From: Roseiflexus sp.
Lineage (GTDB): Bacteria; Chloroflexota; Chloroflexia; Chloroflexales; Roseiflexaceae
Direction: 5' to 3'
NCBI GenBank assembly: GCA_025062325.1
Contig: JANXAL010000131.1
Coordinates: forward strand, 1-51,622
Length of the DNA: 51,622 nucleotides
Both the position numbers and the translations under genes were made by a program. Below the pieces are notes generated by a model. That model was not told where the DNA came from, ran no database searches, and was given only the letters and a program-made list of their open reading frames with translations. Shown one piece after another: positions 35,299-45,601 of this stretch. Each line of letters starts with the position of its first letter. Within the stretch, counting starts at the first letter, position 1.

Positions 35299-36465
35299 AT
35301 GCCAGGTTTTCTATACGGCGAGGATCTCTCGCCCAACACCATTGAGCGCGCCCGAAGGGCGACCGGCGAATACATCGATCTGACGAGCAGCAATCCGACA
35401 CATCAGGGTCTGTTGTTTCCAGCGGATGTCCTGCGCGCGGCATCTGATGCGTACTGGTCGAACCGGCGGTACGACCCGGAACCGCGCGGCTTGCGTTCGG
35501 CGCGTCTGGCGATTGCCCGGTACTATGCCGAGCGCACGCCAGCGCTGGCGCTGGACGCCGATCAGATTGTGGTGACGGCCAGCACCAGCGAGGCGTACAG
35601 TTTGCTCTTTGCATTGCTGACCGATCCAGGCGACAATGTGCTAGCGCCAGCAATTACGTATCCGCTCTTTGAGTATCTGGCGATGGCGCATCATATTGAA
35701 CTGCGCCCATATGCGCTGGACGAGCGGCGCGGTTGGCGCATCGATCCGACAAGCCTCCGGCTTCAGGCAGATGAGCGCACCCGCGCTGTGCTGGTCGTGT
35801 CGCCGCACAACCCAACTGGTGCGGTGCTAGCTTCGCGACTGCCTGCGCTGCGCGCGCTCAACCTGCCCATTATCTGCGATGAGGTATTCGCAGCATTCCC
35901 GTATCGCGTCGCGACAGTTCCCCCGCTTGGAGCGCTCTATCCGGACCTGCCGGTCTTCCATCTGAACGGCATCTCGAAGATGTTTGCGCTGCCCGATCTG
36001 AAACTGGGATGGATTGCACTGAATGACGCGGCGCATAACCAGTTTGGCGAACGTCTCGAAGTGTTGAACGATACCTTTCTCAGCGCCAATACGCTGACGC
36101 AAACCATGCTGCCTCTCATCTTCGAACGCGGTCGATCATTCACCGCTGCCATGCACGAACGCATTCGCCAATCGTTGGACATGGCGATTACCTTGTTGTC
36201 CGGCTGCGATGTTGTGCGTGTGCGTCCGCCGGATGGCGGATACTACCTGTTTCCCGAAATTCTCGGATGCAATGACGAAGAGGCGCTGATACTCCACCTG
36301 CTCAAACATGGCGTGCTCGTGCATCCCGGCTATTTCTACGGCTACGAGCAGGGAGCGCATATCGTCATCTCGTGCCTGGTCGAGCCAGCGCAGTTGCGTG
36401 CCGGGATAGAACGCCTGATTGGGGCGCTCTCCGCATGGGTTTCGACGCGCGACTCCTCATCATAA
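35299..36465 (+). CDS. Pyridoxal-phosphate aminotransferase, class I/II
   Basis: A 388-residue cytoplasmic fold-type I PLP enzyme. Visible family features are RYDPEPRGLRSARLAIARYY, the cofactor-binding SPHNPTG, LPIICDEVF (Asp to the pyridine N) and the Schiff-base Lys in HLNGISKMFALPDLKLGW. The C-terminal DGGYYLFPE and HPGYFYGYE complete the fold. Substrate cannot be told from sequence; it is not a clear match to AspC, HisC or a C-S lyase. It is divergent from coaBC and 111 bp upstream of minC. Confidence 0.88.
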   Translation: MPGFLYGEDLSPNTIERARRATGEYIDLTSSNPTHQGLLFPADVLRAASDAYWSNRRYDPEPRGLRSARLAIARYYAERTPALALDADQIVVTASTSEAYSLLFALLTDPGDNVLAPAITYPLFEYLAMAHHIELRPYALDERRGWRIDPTSLRLQADERTRAVLVVSPHNPTGAVLASRLPALRALNLPIICDEVFAAFPYRVATVPPLGALYPDLPVFHLNGISKMFALPDLKLGWIALNDAAHNQFGERLEVLNDTFLSANTLTQTMLPLIFERGRSFTAAMHERIRQSLDMAITLLSGCDVVRVRPPDGGYYLFPEILGCNDEEALILHLLKHGVLVHPGYFYGYEQGAHIVISCLVEPAQLRAGIERLIGALSAWVSTRDSSS

Positions 36466-36576
36466 CCGACCACGCGCCATAGTAGGCGCAAGAAACGCTT
36501 GACAGCAATGGTATGATAGGGAGGAATAGACCGCAACATCTGTTTCGAGCAGCCTCTTGGTGCATCTGTACTGCGC

Positions 36577-37254
36577 ATGACGATGCTGGTTGCGATCAAG
36601 GGCGGGAAAGAAGGGTTGCGACTGCACCTCGACGAAGCGGCCGTGTGGTCTGATGTGCTGGGAGCGTTGCGCAGTCAGCTCAACCAGGGTGCACAATTCT
36701 TCAACGGCGCCCGCGTGATTGTCGATGTTGGCAATCGGTCGCTCTCAGAGGAACAGCTCGCCGAACTGATGGCGCTAATGCGCGAGCATCATCTCGAAGC
36801 CTCGGCGCTGGCGTCAACATCGCGTGAGAGTCGATCAGCAGCACGCGCTGTTGGCGTAGTCGCCCGTCCGGTAACGCGCAGCGCTCTTGCTCCCGAAGCG
36901 CCTGGAGATGCACTGTTTATCTGGCGCACCGTCCGCTCGGGACAGGTCGTTCGCCATCACGGGCATATAACCATTGTCGGCGACGTGAATGCGGGCGCAG
37001 AGGTCGTCGCTGGCGGCAGCGTTGTTGTATGGGGACGGGTGCGCGGAACGGTGCACGCTGGCGCCCTTGGCGATCGCACGGCGATCATCTGTGCAGTCGA
37101 GTTACGTCCAACGCAGTTGCGGATCGCGGATCTGATTGCGCGTGCACCGGATGGCGCTGCTAGCGGACATCCGGAAGTGGCATACATCGATGGCGATCAG
37201 ATCGCCGTAGAACTCTGGGAACGCTACCGAAGGTCGAATCGCAGCGACCCGTGA
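36577..37254 (+). CDS. minC: Septum-site inhibitor MinC
   Basis: A 225-residue inhibitor of FtsZ polymerisation. The N-terminal domain opens VAIKGGKEGLRLHLDEAAVW. The C-terminal beta-helix (about 110-220) carries RSGQVVRHHGHITIVGDVNA, with GAEVVAGGSVVVWGRVRG next, and CAVELRPTQLRIADLIA, which bind MinD. No clear Shine-Dalgarno sequence precedes the ATG. A TTGACA at 36499-36504 has no properly spaced -10. First gene of minCDE. Confidence 0.9.
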   Translation: MTMLVAIKGGKEGLRLHLDEAAVWSDVLGALRSQLNQGAQFFNGARVIVDVGNRSLSEEQLAELMALMREHHLEASALASTSRESRSAARAVGVVARPVTRSALAPEAPGDALFIWRTVRSGQVVRHHGHITIVGDVNAGAEVVAGGSVVVWGRVRGTVHAGALGDRTAIICAVELRPTQLRIADLIARAPDGAASGHPEVAYIDGDQIAVELWERYRRSNRSDP

Positions 37255-37295
37255 CGTCAGGGTCGGGCCATTCACCCTTCAGGGAGAGGAAGAAC

Positions 37296-38108
37296 ATGTC
37301 GCGGGTCATCACGATTACTTCCGGTAAAGGGGGCGTGGGGAAAACGACAGCCACCGCCAATCTGGGCGCTGCGCTGGCTATGCAAGGGCTGAAGGTCGCG
37401 GTAGTTGACGCCGACATCGGCCTGCGCAACCTGGATGTCGTGATGGGTCTGGAGAACCGGATCGTCTATGACCTGGTCGATGTGGTCGAAGGACGCTGTC
37501 GGCTGCGTCAGGCGTTGATCAAGGATAAGCATTTTCCCGATCTCTGTCTGCTTCCGGCAGCGCAAACGCGCGATAAAGATGCTGTGACGGCGGACGACAT
37601 GATTGCGCTCAGCAATCAGTTACGCGCGGAATTCGACTATGTGCTGATCGATAGCCCGGCAGGGATTGAAGCCGGGTTTCGCAACGCCATCGCTGGCGCC
37701 GATGAGGTGTTGATCGTGACAACGCCGGAAGTCGCTTCGGTGCGTGATGCTGATCGAGTCATCGGTCTGGTCGAAGCGTTTGAAAAAGGGCATCCGCGCC
37801 TGATCATCAATCGCCTGAAACCGCGCATGGTCAGTCGCGGCGAGATGATGAGCATTGATGATGTTCTGCAGATCCTGGCTATTGACCTGATCGGCGTGGT
37901 GCCTGACGATGAGCAGATTGTGACCAGCACCAACCGTGGCGAGGTTGCCGTGCTGGATCGCAGTTCGCGTGCGGGGCGGGCGTTTGTCGAGATCGCGCGG
38001 CGCCTTGCTGGCGAAGATGTGCCGATTACTGTCTTTGACGACGCCCCGGGGCTCCTGAACCGGATTTTTGGCGTCTTTGGCATTCGAGCACGAGGCAGTG
38101 AGCGATAG
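37296..38108 (+). CDS. minD: Septum-site ATPase MinD
   Basis: A 270-residue ParA/MinD ATPase. The deviant Walker A SGKGGVGKTTATANL (residues 9-23) has both the signature Lys and the P-loop Lys. Walker A-prime-like DADIGLRNLD, Walker B YVLIDSPAGIE and TTPEVASVRDADRV follow. The C-terminal amphipathic helix LLNRIFGVFGI would target the membrane. The start is fixed by GAGAGGAAG upstream and by the family; an in-frame GTG at 37251 overlaps the minC stop but is less likely. Confidence 0.95.
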   Translation: MSRVITITSGKGGVGKTTATANLGAALAMQGLKVAVVDADIGLRNLDVVMGLENRIVYDLVDVVEGRCRLRQALIKDKHFPDLCLLPAAQTRDKDAVTADDMIALSNQLRAEFDYVLIDSPAGIEAGFRNAIAGADEVLIVTTPEVASVRDADRVIGLVEAFEKGHPRLIINRLKPRMVSRGEMMSIDDVLQILAIDLIGVVPDDEQIVTSTNRGEVAVLDRSSRAGRAFVEIARRLAGEDVPITVFDDAPGLLNRIFGVFGIRARGSER

Positions 38109-38176
38109 CGCGCATTTCCAGGAGACGAGAGTTATCACAGCGTCATTCGACTACTAGGACGCAAACGAGGGGCGCC

Positions 38177-38440
38177 ATGAGTTTTCTGGAAACGTTATTT
38201 GGCAAGCGTGAGCGCAGTTCTGATATTGCGCGCGATCGTCTATTAACCGTGCTGGTGCATGATCGGGTCAAGTTGACACCCGATATGATGGAGCAGCTCA
38301 AAGCTGATCTTTCAGCAGTTATCGCGCGGTATGTGCCATCGGTGGATGCTGGCGCGATTGAGGTGACGCTGCTGCGCGGCGAGACGGTTGATCATCTCAA
38401 AGCGGACATTCCCCTGCGACGGACGCCGCAGAAACTGTGA
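38177..38440 (+). CDS. minE: Cell-division topological factor MinE
   Basis: An 87-residue protein. MSFLETLFGKRERSSDIARD supplies the membrane-binding and anti-MinCD part, and RLLTVLVHDRVKLTPDMMEQ (with LKADLSAVIARY after it) the MinD-stimulating helix. The C-terminal dimer domain has GAIEVTLLRG. It lies 68 bp after minD. The last codons AAACTGTGAGAG match those at the end of pruA, and both are followed by repeat sequence. Confidence 0.93.
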   Translation: MSFLETLFGKRERSSDIARDRLLTVLVHDRVKLTPDMMEQLKADLSAVIARYVPSVDAGAIEVTLLRGETVDHLKADIPLRRTPQKL

Positions 38441-38483
38441 GAGGGACTGAGAACCGGGCGCCAAGAACCAGAAACTGAGAAGC

Positions 38484-38535
38484 GATCGGCGCCCGATCCG
38501 TAAGGATCCGTCCCGATCCGTGCATATCCGCGTTC
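38484..38535. repeat. 10-bp-phased ATCCG array, copy 3, with adjoining AACCGAGAAC-type repeats
   Basis: The 10-mers CGATCCGTAA, GGATCCGTCC, CGATCCGTGC and ATATCCGCG run in phase. Just before them (38440-38480) GAACC/GAAAC-type A-rich units occur, like those at 41375-41485. The array sits in the convergent gap between minE and fabI. Confidence 0.7.
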
Positions 38536-38673
38536 TAGGCCATACTCATCGATCAACGTGAGCCTCGACAGCGAGTCTATTCTCATCTTTGCAATTATCA
38601 CCTTCCTGCCTTCAAGACCCTTGAGGTCAACCCACAGCTTCCGCAAGCGACAATCGCAGAAAGGGGTCCGCGG

Positions 38674-39453
38674 TCACTCCGGCAAACTGATTGAGATAGT
38701 GTGGAATCCTGCGTCCACATAGATGATCTCACCGGTCACTGCCGATGACCAATCACTGCACAGCCAGACGGCGGCATTGCCGACGTCTTCGATGGTGACG
38801 TTGCGGCGCAGCGGTGCAACTTCGGCAAAGCGCTTGTGCAACGTGCGGAACCCGGCGATACCGCTGGCTGCCAGGGTTCGGATCGGACCGGCGCTGATTG
38901 CGTTTACCCGAATGCCACGCGGCCCCAGGTCGTTCGCCAGGTAGCGCACGCTCGCTTCCAGCGCCGCCTTGGCGACGCCCATAACGTTGTAGTTTTGGGC
39001 AACCTGCTGCGACCCGTGGTACGTCAGCGTCACAATTGAAGCGCCAGGCGCCAGCAGGTCCTGTGCGGCTTTGACGACTGCCGTGAGCGAATAGGCGCTC
39101 ACGTCGAGCGCCAGACGAAACCCTTCGCGCGTGGTTTTCAGGTAGGGTCCGTTCAATTCGTCGCGGTTGGCGTAGGCAATCGCGTGAATAATAATGTCAA
39201 GCGAGCCGAAGACATCGCGCACACGCGCCATTAGCGCGTCGATCTCCTCATCACGCTGCACGTCGCATGGTTCGATCAGACGTGCGCCGAGGCTCTCGGC
39301 AAGCGGACGTACACGCCGCTCGAACGCTTCGCCAGCATAGGTGAAGCCAAGCTCAGCGCCTTGGGCATGGAGCGCCCGGGCGATTCCCCATGCGATGGAA
39401 TGGTCATTGGCGACGCCCATCACCAGACCTTTTTTGCCTTTCAGCAGGCTCAT
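38674..39453 (-). CDS. fabI: Enoyl-[acyl-carrier-protein] reductase (NADH), FabI type
   Basis: A 259-residue short-chain dehydrogenase that reduces trans-2-enoyl-ACP in fatty-acid elongation. The N-terminus KKGLVMGVANDHSIAWGIAR is diagnostic of FabI. The catalytic Tyr and Lys are in NYNVMGVAKAALEASVRYLA (Y-x6-K), with the extra Tyr in TLTYHGSQQ. The closing SAVTGEIIYVDAGFH completes the fold. AAGGAGGG precedes ATG 39451-39453; a longer frame upstream overlaps the divergent gene and is not credible. Confidence 0.95.
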   Translation of the reverse strand: MSLLKGKKGLVMGVANDHSIAWGIARALHAQGAELGFTYAGEAFERRVRPLAESLGARLIEPCDVQRDEEIDALMARVRDVFGSLDIIIHAIAYANRDELNGPYLKTTREGFRLALDVSAYSLTAVVKAAQDLLAPGASIVTLTYHGSQQVAQNYNVMGVAKAALEASVRYLANDLGPRGIRVNAISAGPIRTLAASGIAGFRTLHKRFAEVAPLRRNVTIEDVGNAAVWLCSDWSSAVTGEIIYVDAGFHTISISLPE

Positions 39454-39529
39454 AGATCCCTCCTTGACTGTACGGCGGCATTGTGTCGGGTATGATACTA
39501 TGAAGTTCGATTCTGATCGAGGAGCATCT

Positions 39530-40618
39530 ATGCCGCTCTTCTTTCGTGCGTTGCTGTTAGCAGTGATCGTGTACGAGGTCATTTCCGACATTCGCGGATG
39601 GCATGGGCTGAGTTGGGGGCATCCGACGCTGCGACCGTTGCTGGCGCTGGCGGCGCTGGCGTTGCATCCGCGCAATGCATCGTGGCGGCAACGGGCGTCT
39701 GCGCTGGCGCTGGCAGCGTTCCCGGCGCTAATGATTCAGGCGATAGCGGCAAGCGTGCGGCGCCGCTCGCTAGACTCACGAGCGACGCTCAAACCGGGGT
39801 TGTACGACGACTGTACGGTAGCGCGCGTCGATATTCCAATGCCGGAAGCGTTCATGCCAGGGTTGTATGTCGTGCCGCGTGCAGGCGCACAAGCGGCGGT
39901 AGCAGTGCTGCATGGCTCTGGATGCGACAAAACCTATTTTGCGTGGCGTCTGACTAATGCCTTGTTGCGACAGAGGATAGCCATACTGCTGGTCGATCTT
40001 GACGGTCACGGCGAGAACCCGCGTGTGCAGCGCTACCCACAGATACTCGAATGCGCTGTTGAGGCAGTTTGCTGGTTGCGCGACCGCCACCCGCGTGTTG
40101 GCATGCTAGGCATCAGTTTGGGAGGATGCATTGCGGCGCGCGCAGCAGCGGACGGTCTGGCGATCGACGCACTGGCGATCATGGAAGCGCCACCGGTGCT
40201 GCATTTCGACAACCATGACCGGTTGAAAGAGGCGCGTACTCTCCTTCAACCGTATGTTATCGATCTTCTCCGCGAGGCGTCCATCGCTCACCTAGGAAGC
40301 GCTGTCTATCGTCTGGTGCGTGCCCAGCGCACGCCGAACATTCGCGCAGCGATCAGCACGTGGGACCTGATCGCCGCGTGTGATCTGCGTGGCAGCCTGT
40401 CGCGCCTGACGACGCCACTGTTCCTGGTGTACGGTGAACGCGATGCGATCGTCAAGCCGGCACAGGCGGAGGAAGTATGGCGCATAGCGCCTCCCGGCGC
40501 CACAATGTTGCTCGTGCCGGACGCGAGTCATCTGACGCTGATTCTGCACCCGGAGGCGCTTCGGCGGACGGCAGCGTGGATGGCTAGGCAACTGATAGAG
40601 AAATCAACCGGATGCTGA
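39530..40618 (+). CDS. Alpha/beta hydrolase with N-terminal membrane segment
   Basis: A 362-residue hydrolase of unknown substrate. Residues 1-80 contain hydrophobic segments ([28 protein letters not shown]). The hydrolase domain shows LHGSGCDKTYFAWRL, the nucleophile elbow GISLGGCIAARAAA, a likely acid in YGERDAIVKP and the His in DASHLTLILHP. GAGGAG precedes the ATG; an upstream ATG at 39500 is possible. It is divergent from fabI across a 76-bp gap that contains the palindrome-like TATGATACTATG. Esterase, thioesterase or peptidase activity cannot be told apart. Confidence 0.85.
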   Translation: MPLFFRALLLAVIVYEVISDIRGWHGLSWGHPTLRPLLALAALALHPRNASWRQRASALALAAFPALMIQAIAASVRRRSLDSRATLKPGLYDDCTVARVDIPMPEAFMPGLYVVPRAGAQAAVAVLHGSGCDKTYFAWRLTNALLRQRIAILLVDLDGHGENPRVQRYPQILECAVEAVCWLRDRHPRVGMLGISLGGCIAARAAADGLAIDALAIMEAPPVLHFDNHDRLKEARTLLQPYVIDLLREASIAHLGSAVYRLVRAQRTPNIRAAISTWDLIAACDLRGSLSRLTTPLFLVYGERDAIVKPAQAEEVWRIAPPGATMLLVPDASHLTLILHPEALRRTAAWMARQLIEKSTGC

Positions 40619-40703
40619 CCGCTGTTGATCTTGCCTCTGAGCTATCGGCCGCCTGGATGCAATGCGCACGTCCTGATCCAGGATGGGCTGTCCGCACCCT
40701 CGA

Positions 40704-41315
40704 TCAGGCGAGCTTTGACGCCGGGAGTTTCTTCGACTCGAGAATTGCATCGATGAAGCCATATTCGCGCGCTTCCTGCGCAGTCATAAAACGATCGCGA
40801 CTGAAATCGCGGGTGATTTGTTCAACTGTCTTCCCGGTATCTTTGGCCAGCAGACTGTTGCCGAGTTCCTGAATGCGCAGCAATTCTTTGACGATCCGCT
40901 CCATGTCGGGGGCATACCCTTCGGCGCCGCCTCCAGCCGGATGGAAGTGGATCGTGGCATGCGGCAGCGCATATCGCTTGCCGCGTGCGCCGCCGGCGAG
41001 CAGAATCGTGGCCATGCTCCCAGCGCGCCCGATGCAGACGGTGCAGACATCGGGCGAAATAAGCTTCATCGTATCGTAAATCGCGAGTCCGTCGCGCACG
41101 CTCCCGCCAGGACTGTTGATGTAGAACCAGATGTCACGGTCTGGATCGGTATGTTGCAGATACAGGAGCTGCGCAACGATCAATGAAGCGACTTCGTCGT
41201 CAATAGGAGTGCCGAGCAGGATGATGCGCTCCTGCAGCAGGCGCGAGAAAAGATCCCACGAGCGCTCACCGCGCGGGGTGCGCTCGACGATAGTTGGAAC
41301 TGGTATGTATGGCAC
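40704..41315 (-). CDS. clpP: ATP-dependent Clp protease proteolytic subunit
   Basis: A 203-residue self-compartmentalising serine peptidase subunit. The triad is S100 (GRAGSMATILLAGG), H125 (TIHFHPAGGG) and D174 (FSRDRFMTAQEAREYGFID). The start is GTG 41313-41315, with GGGAG seven bases upstream and VPYIPVPTIVERTPRGERSW as in ClpP. A TATACT (complement of 41352-41357) may be the -10. The residue after the catalytic His is Pro where many ClpP have Gln. No clpX or clpA lies next to it, so it could be a second, stand-alone ClpP copy. Confidence 0.93.
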   Translation of the reverse strand: MPYIPVPTIVERTPRGERSWDLFSRLLQERIILLGTPIDDEVASLIVAQLLYLQHTDPDRDIWFYINSPGGSVRDGLAIYDTMKLISPDVCTVCIGRAGSMATILLAGGARGKRYALPHATIHFHPAGGGAEGYAPDMERIVKELLRIQELGNSLLAKDTGKTVEQITRDFSRDRFMTAQEAREYGFIDAILESKKLPASKLA

Positions 41316-41639
41316 GGTTGTCTCCCAGGCTATGGTCTTAATACTGGATGAAGTATACCATACCATGGTCGAGGACCAGGAACCAGGAATCGAAGGATTG
41401 AAGACTGTGAGCGCCGAGCGCCAGGAGTCGGGAGCTGCGAACTAAGAACCGAAAACCGAGAACTGGGAACTTAGGAACCGAGAGCAATCAAAATCAACCT
41501 GGACTTATGACCGCGCCCGATTGGCGGATCGCCTGTGCAACGGCGCGCAAAGTCTCATCCGTGCACATTCGCCTTAGTCTGTGCGTATCCGTATCCTGAT
41601 CACGCACCGTGCTCATCCCACAAATGCAAGGAGGGTGGT
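41316..41639. repeat. Gap with AACCGAGAAC-type repeats and 10-bp-phased array copy 4
   Basis: 41375-41485 is an A/G-rich tract with variants of GAACCGAGAAC and ACTGTGAGCGCCGAGCGCC, related to the tract after minE. 41554-41601 holds ATCCGTGCAC, ATTCGCCTTA, (GT)CTGTGCGT and ATCCGTATCC in loose 10-bp phase. No gene is supported. Confidence 0.6.
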
Positions 41640-41939
41640 ATGACAGCAGAAGAGCCACAACCTGCATGCCGAGTCGGAGTAACGGCAGAAGACCTGGCGC
41701 GCGAAGCGGATCGCGCTGTGCTCTACGGCGCCGTCCTGGCGGCGCAGCGCCCAGGAGTGAAGATCAAGCCCCACCTAGAAGAGGCGGTCGCTAGACTGTT
41801 GCCCGCTGTGCGTGCGTATCTTGAAGGTGAGGAGAACGAATTGTCTGCATACGCGCTAGAGTATGCGCGCGCGTGCGGGGCAGAGGCATTCCTGGAGTCG
41901 AAACGCAAGACTCCCCCATCGTCTCACAGGTCAGGGTAG
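41640..41939 (+). CDS. Small uncharacterised helical protein
   Basis: A 99-residue protein (MTAEEPQPACRVGVTAEDLA start). It is predicted to be mostly helical and soluble, with KIKPHLEEAVARLLPAVRAY and LSAYALEYARACGAEAFLES. I do not recognise a family. The start is well supported by AAGGAGGG eight bases upstream of the ATG, which argues that it is a real gene. There is no signal peptide or metal motif (two isolated Cys). It stands alone between repeat-filled gaps. Confidence 0.6.
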   Translation: MTAEEPQPACRVGVTAEDLAREADRAVLYGAVLAAQRPGVKIKPHLEEAVARLLPAVRAYLEGEENELSAYALEYARACGAEAFLESKRKTPPSSHRSG

Positions 41940-41984
41940 CGTTGCCAAGCGCGCAGGATGTTTTCCATCCCGACATCCTTCGCC

Positions 41985-42296
41985 CCTCATCTTCCCTTTG
42001 CTCAAGGGTAGAGCTTTTCAGATACGCAGCGCGCTTTCCGCGTTTCGACGCCCTTTTCCCCTCATCCCCCCGCCTCCTTCTCCCACGAGGGGAGAACGCT
42101 CAAGGGCAGGCTTTTCGGAGTGCGAAGGGTTTACTGCATCTTGACGCCCTTTGTCCCCCTCATCCCCCTACCCCCTTCTCCCACTCTCCCCAACCCCCCG
42201 CATGCAGGGGGTTGGGGGGAGAAGGGAAAGGCGGGGCATCCTGATGCCTGAAACGAGCGATGCAGCACAAGGACTTGCCAAAACATCCACGCTTGT
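41985..42296. repeat. Dispersed CCCCTCATCCCCCC / GGGGAGAAGGGG element, cluster 2
   Basis: Two left-type halves (CTCAAGGGTAGAGCTTTTC near 42001 and CTCAAGGGCAGGCTTTTCGG near 42099) and one right-type half (GCATCCTGATGCCTGAAACG to CATCCACGCTTG) are present. A near-perfect palindrome, CCCCAACCCCCC-GCATGC-AGGGGGTTGGGG, lies at about 42188-42217. It fills the gap between the small gene and korB. Confidence 0.7.
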
Positions 42297-42327
42297 ATGA
42301 AGGGGGCACTTGGGCATCTGGAGTTGA

Positions 42328-43374
42328 CTACAGAAGCTCCTGCATCGCCCGCTCGAAGCGTTCGCGCGACGGGCGCAACTGCTCTTCCGGCAGATACGCG
42401 AGCGGCGTGTCAGTCAGATGCATCACCTCGTGCAGCGTCTGACGCTGAGTATTGATGTAGAGCAACCCAGTGATAAATTCGTGGTTCTGACGCGCCCGTT
42501 CCAGAAGCTCAATCGCCTGCCACCGATCAGTCGGATCGTAATCGCGTCCCAGTTTGCGCAGCTTGATCACTGGGCCATCGTGCAACTGGACGTAGCGCTC
42601 GTCGCCTTCCTCATACTCAATGTGCACCTCGTCGAAGCGCGGGATGAACTGAATATCCTGCAGGCGCTCCTCGTGCGCCTTACCGTAATCGTAACTCTTC
42701 GTCGAGTCGTGGTGGTTGTTGAACGTCACACACGGGCTGATAATGTCGATCACCGCCGTGCCGTGGAACGACATCGCCGCTTTCAGCAATTCGCGCACCT
42801 GCTTGGCGTCGCCAGCGAAGGAACGCGCAACGAAGCCGCATTCAGCCGCCAGCGCCTCGATGCAGATGTCGATCGGCGGCAGGACATTGGTGCCAGCGTA
42901 CTTCAGCGTCTGACCGACATCAGCGGTTGCCGAGAACTGCCCTTTCGTCAATCCGTAGACGCCATTGTTTTCGACGATGTAAACCACGGGTACGTTGCGG
43001 CGCACCATGTGTTTGAACTGCCCCAGCCCAATGCTGCCGGTGTCGCCGTCGCCGCTGATGCCAATGGCCAGCAGGGTGCGGTTCGCCAGCACGGCGCCGG
43101 TCGTTACCGAGGGCATACGCCCGTGCAGCGTGTTGAAGCCATGCGAGCGGCTCATAAAGTAGGCCGGCGTTTTGGACGAGCAGCCAATCCCGCTCATCTT
43201 GATCACCTGGTGCGGCGCAAGCGACAACTCAAACGCTGCGGCAATAATCTGACTGGTGATCGAGTTGTGGCCGCATCCTTGGCAGAGCGTCGTCTCTCCG
43301 CCGCGATAATCCTGGCTTGTTAGTCCGATTCTATTGACATGCGGCTTGCCATTAGTTTTGGTCTCGACTGTCAT
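42328..43374 (-). CDS. korB: 2-oxoacid:ferredoxin oxidoreductase, beta subunit
   Basis: A 348-residue thiamine-diphosphate subunit. With the alpha/gamma subunit it oxidatively decarboxylates a 2-oxoacid (probably 2-oxoglutarate) to the acyl-CoA with ferredoxin as acceptor. Motifs are TLCQGCGHNSITSQIIAAAF, the TPP/metal signature GISGDGDTGSIGLGQFKHMV with VENNGVYGLTKGQ, and SPCVTFNNH. No 4Fe-4S ferredoxin domain is fused. It lies downstream of korA in the same direction, but a 346-bp gap with a dispersed element separates them. Oxoacid specificity is by family resemblance only. Confidence 0.92.
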   Translation of the reverse strand: MTVETKTNGKPHVNRIGLTSQDYRGGETTLCQGCGHNSITSQIIAAAFELSLAPHQVIKMSGIGCSSKTPAYFMSRSHGFNTLHGRMPSVTTGAVLANRTLLAIGISGDGDTGSIGLGQFKHMVRRNVPVVYIVENNGVYGLTKGQFSATADVGQTLKYAGTNVLPPIDICIEALAAECGFVARSFAGDAKQVRELLKAAMSFHGTAVIDIISPCVTFNNHHDSTKSYDYGKAHEERLQDIQFIPRFDEVHIEYEEGDERYVQLHDGPVIKLRKLGRDYDPTDRWQAIELLERARQNHEFITGLLYINTQRQTLHEVMHLTDTPLAYLPEEQLRPSRERFERAMQELL

Positions 43375-43505
43375 ATCTTCATTCTCCTGTGTGCTGTCGT
43401 GACAACCTTCAGGTTGCTGAACCGGCAGCGCTGCGCCTGTTGGCGCCGATCCGACGCTCTTCCGCCACCGGTTCCATTTCTCGCGGTGATTTTGGGCGCC
43501 CGCAG

Positions 43506-43720
43506 AGGGCGCTCACAGGGAGCCGCCCCTCTCTCACGTGTGAGCTTTTAGGGTGCGAAGCGAGCGTGCCGCATTGTGACGCCCTTGTCCCCTTCATCCT
43601 CCCTGCCTCCTTTTCCCACCCCCCTGCGCCCCTCGCATGCAAGGGGTGGGAGGAGAAGCGGGAGGTGGGGCGTCCAGACGTCTGAAACAGACAACCGGCG
43701 TGAGGGATTGCCAGAAAAAT

Positions 43721-43731
<11 letters not shown>
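43506..43731. repeat. Dispersed C-rich/G-rich element inside the korA-korB gap, cluster 3
   Basis: A left half (CACGTGTGAGCTTTTAGGG to CTTCATCCTCCC) and a right half (GGAGAAGCGGGAGGTGGGGC to AAAAATCTACGCCTG) flank a CCCACCCCCCTGCGCCCCTC stem with its partner GCAAGGGGTGGGAGG. The right end runs into korA and contributes its TAG stop. Confidence 0.7.

Positions 43732-45601
<1,870 letters not shown>

Noticed and set aside
36499-36517. TTGACA followed by TATGAT before minC as a promoter
   Set aside because: The two boxes are only 7 bp apart, too close for a sigma70 promoter.
40704-41315. ClpP as catalytically dead because Pro follows the active His
   Set aside because: Ser, His and Asp are all present at the right spacing; the neighbouring residue is not catalytic.
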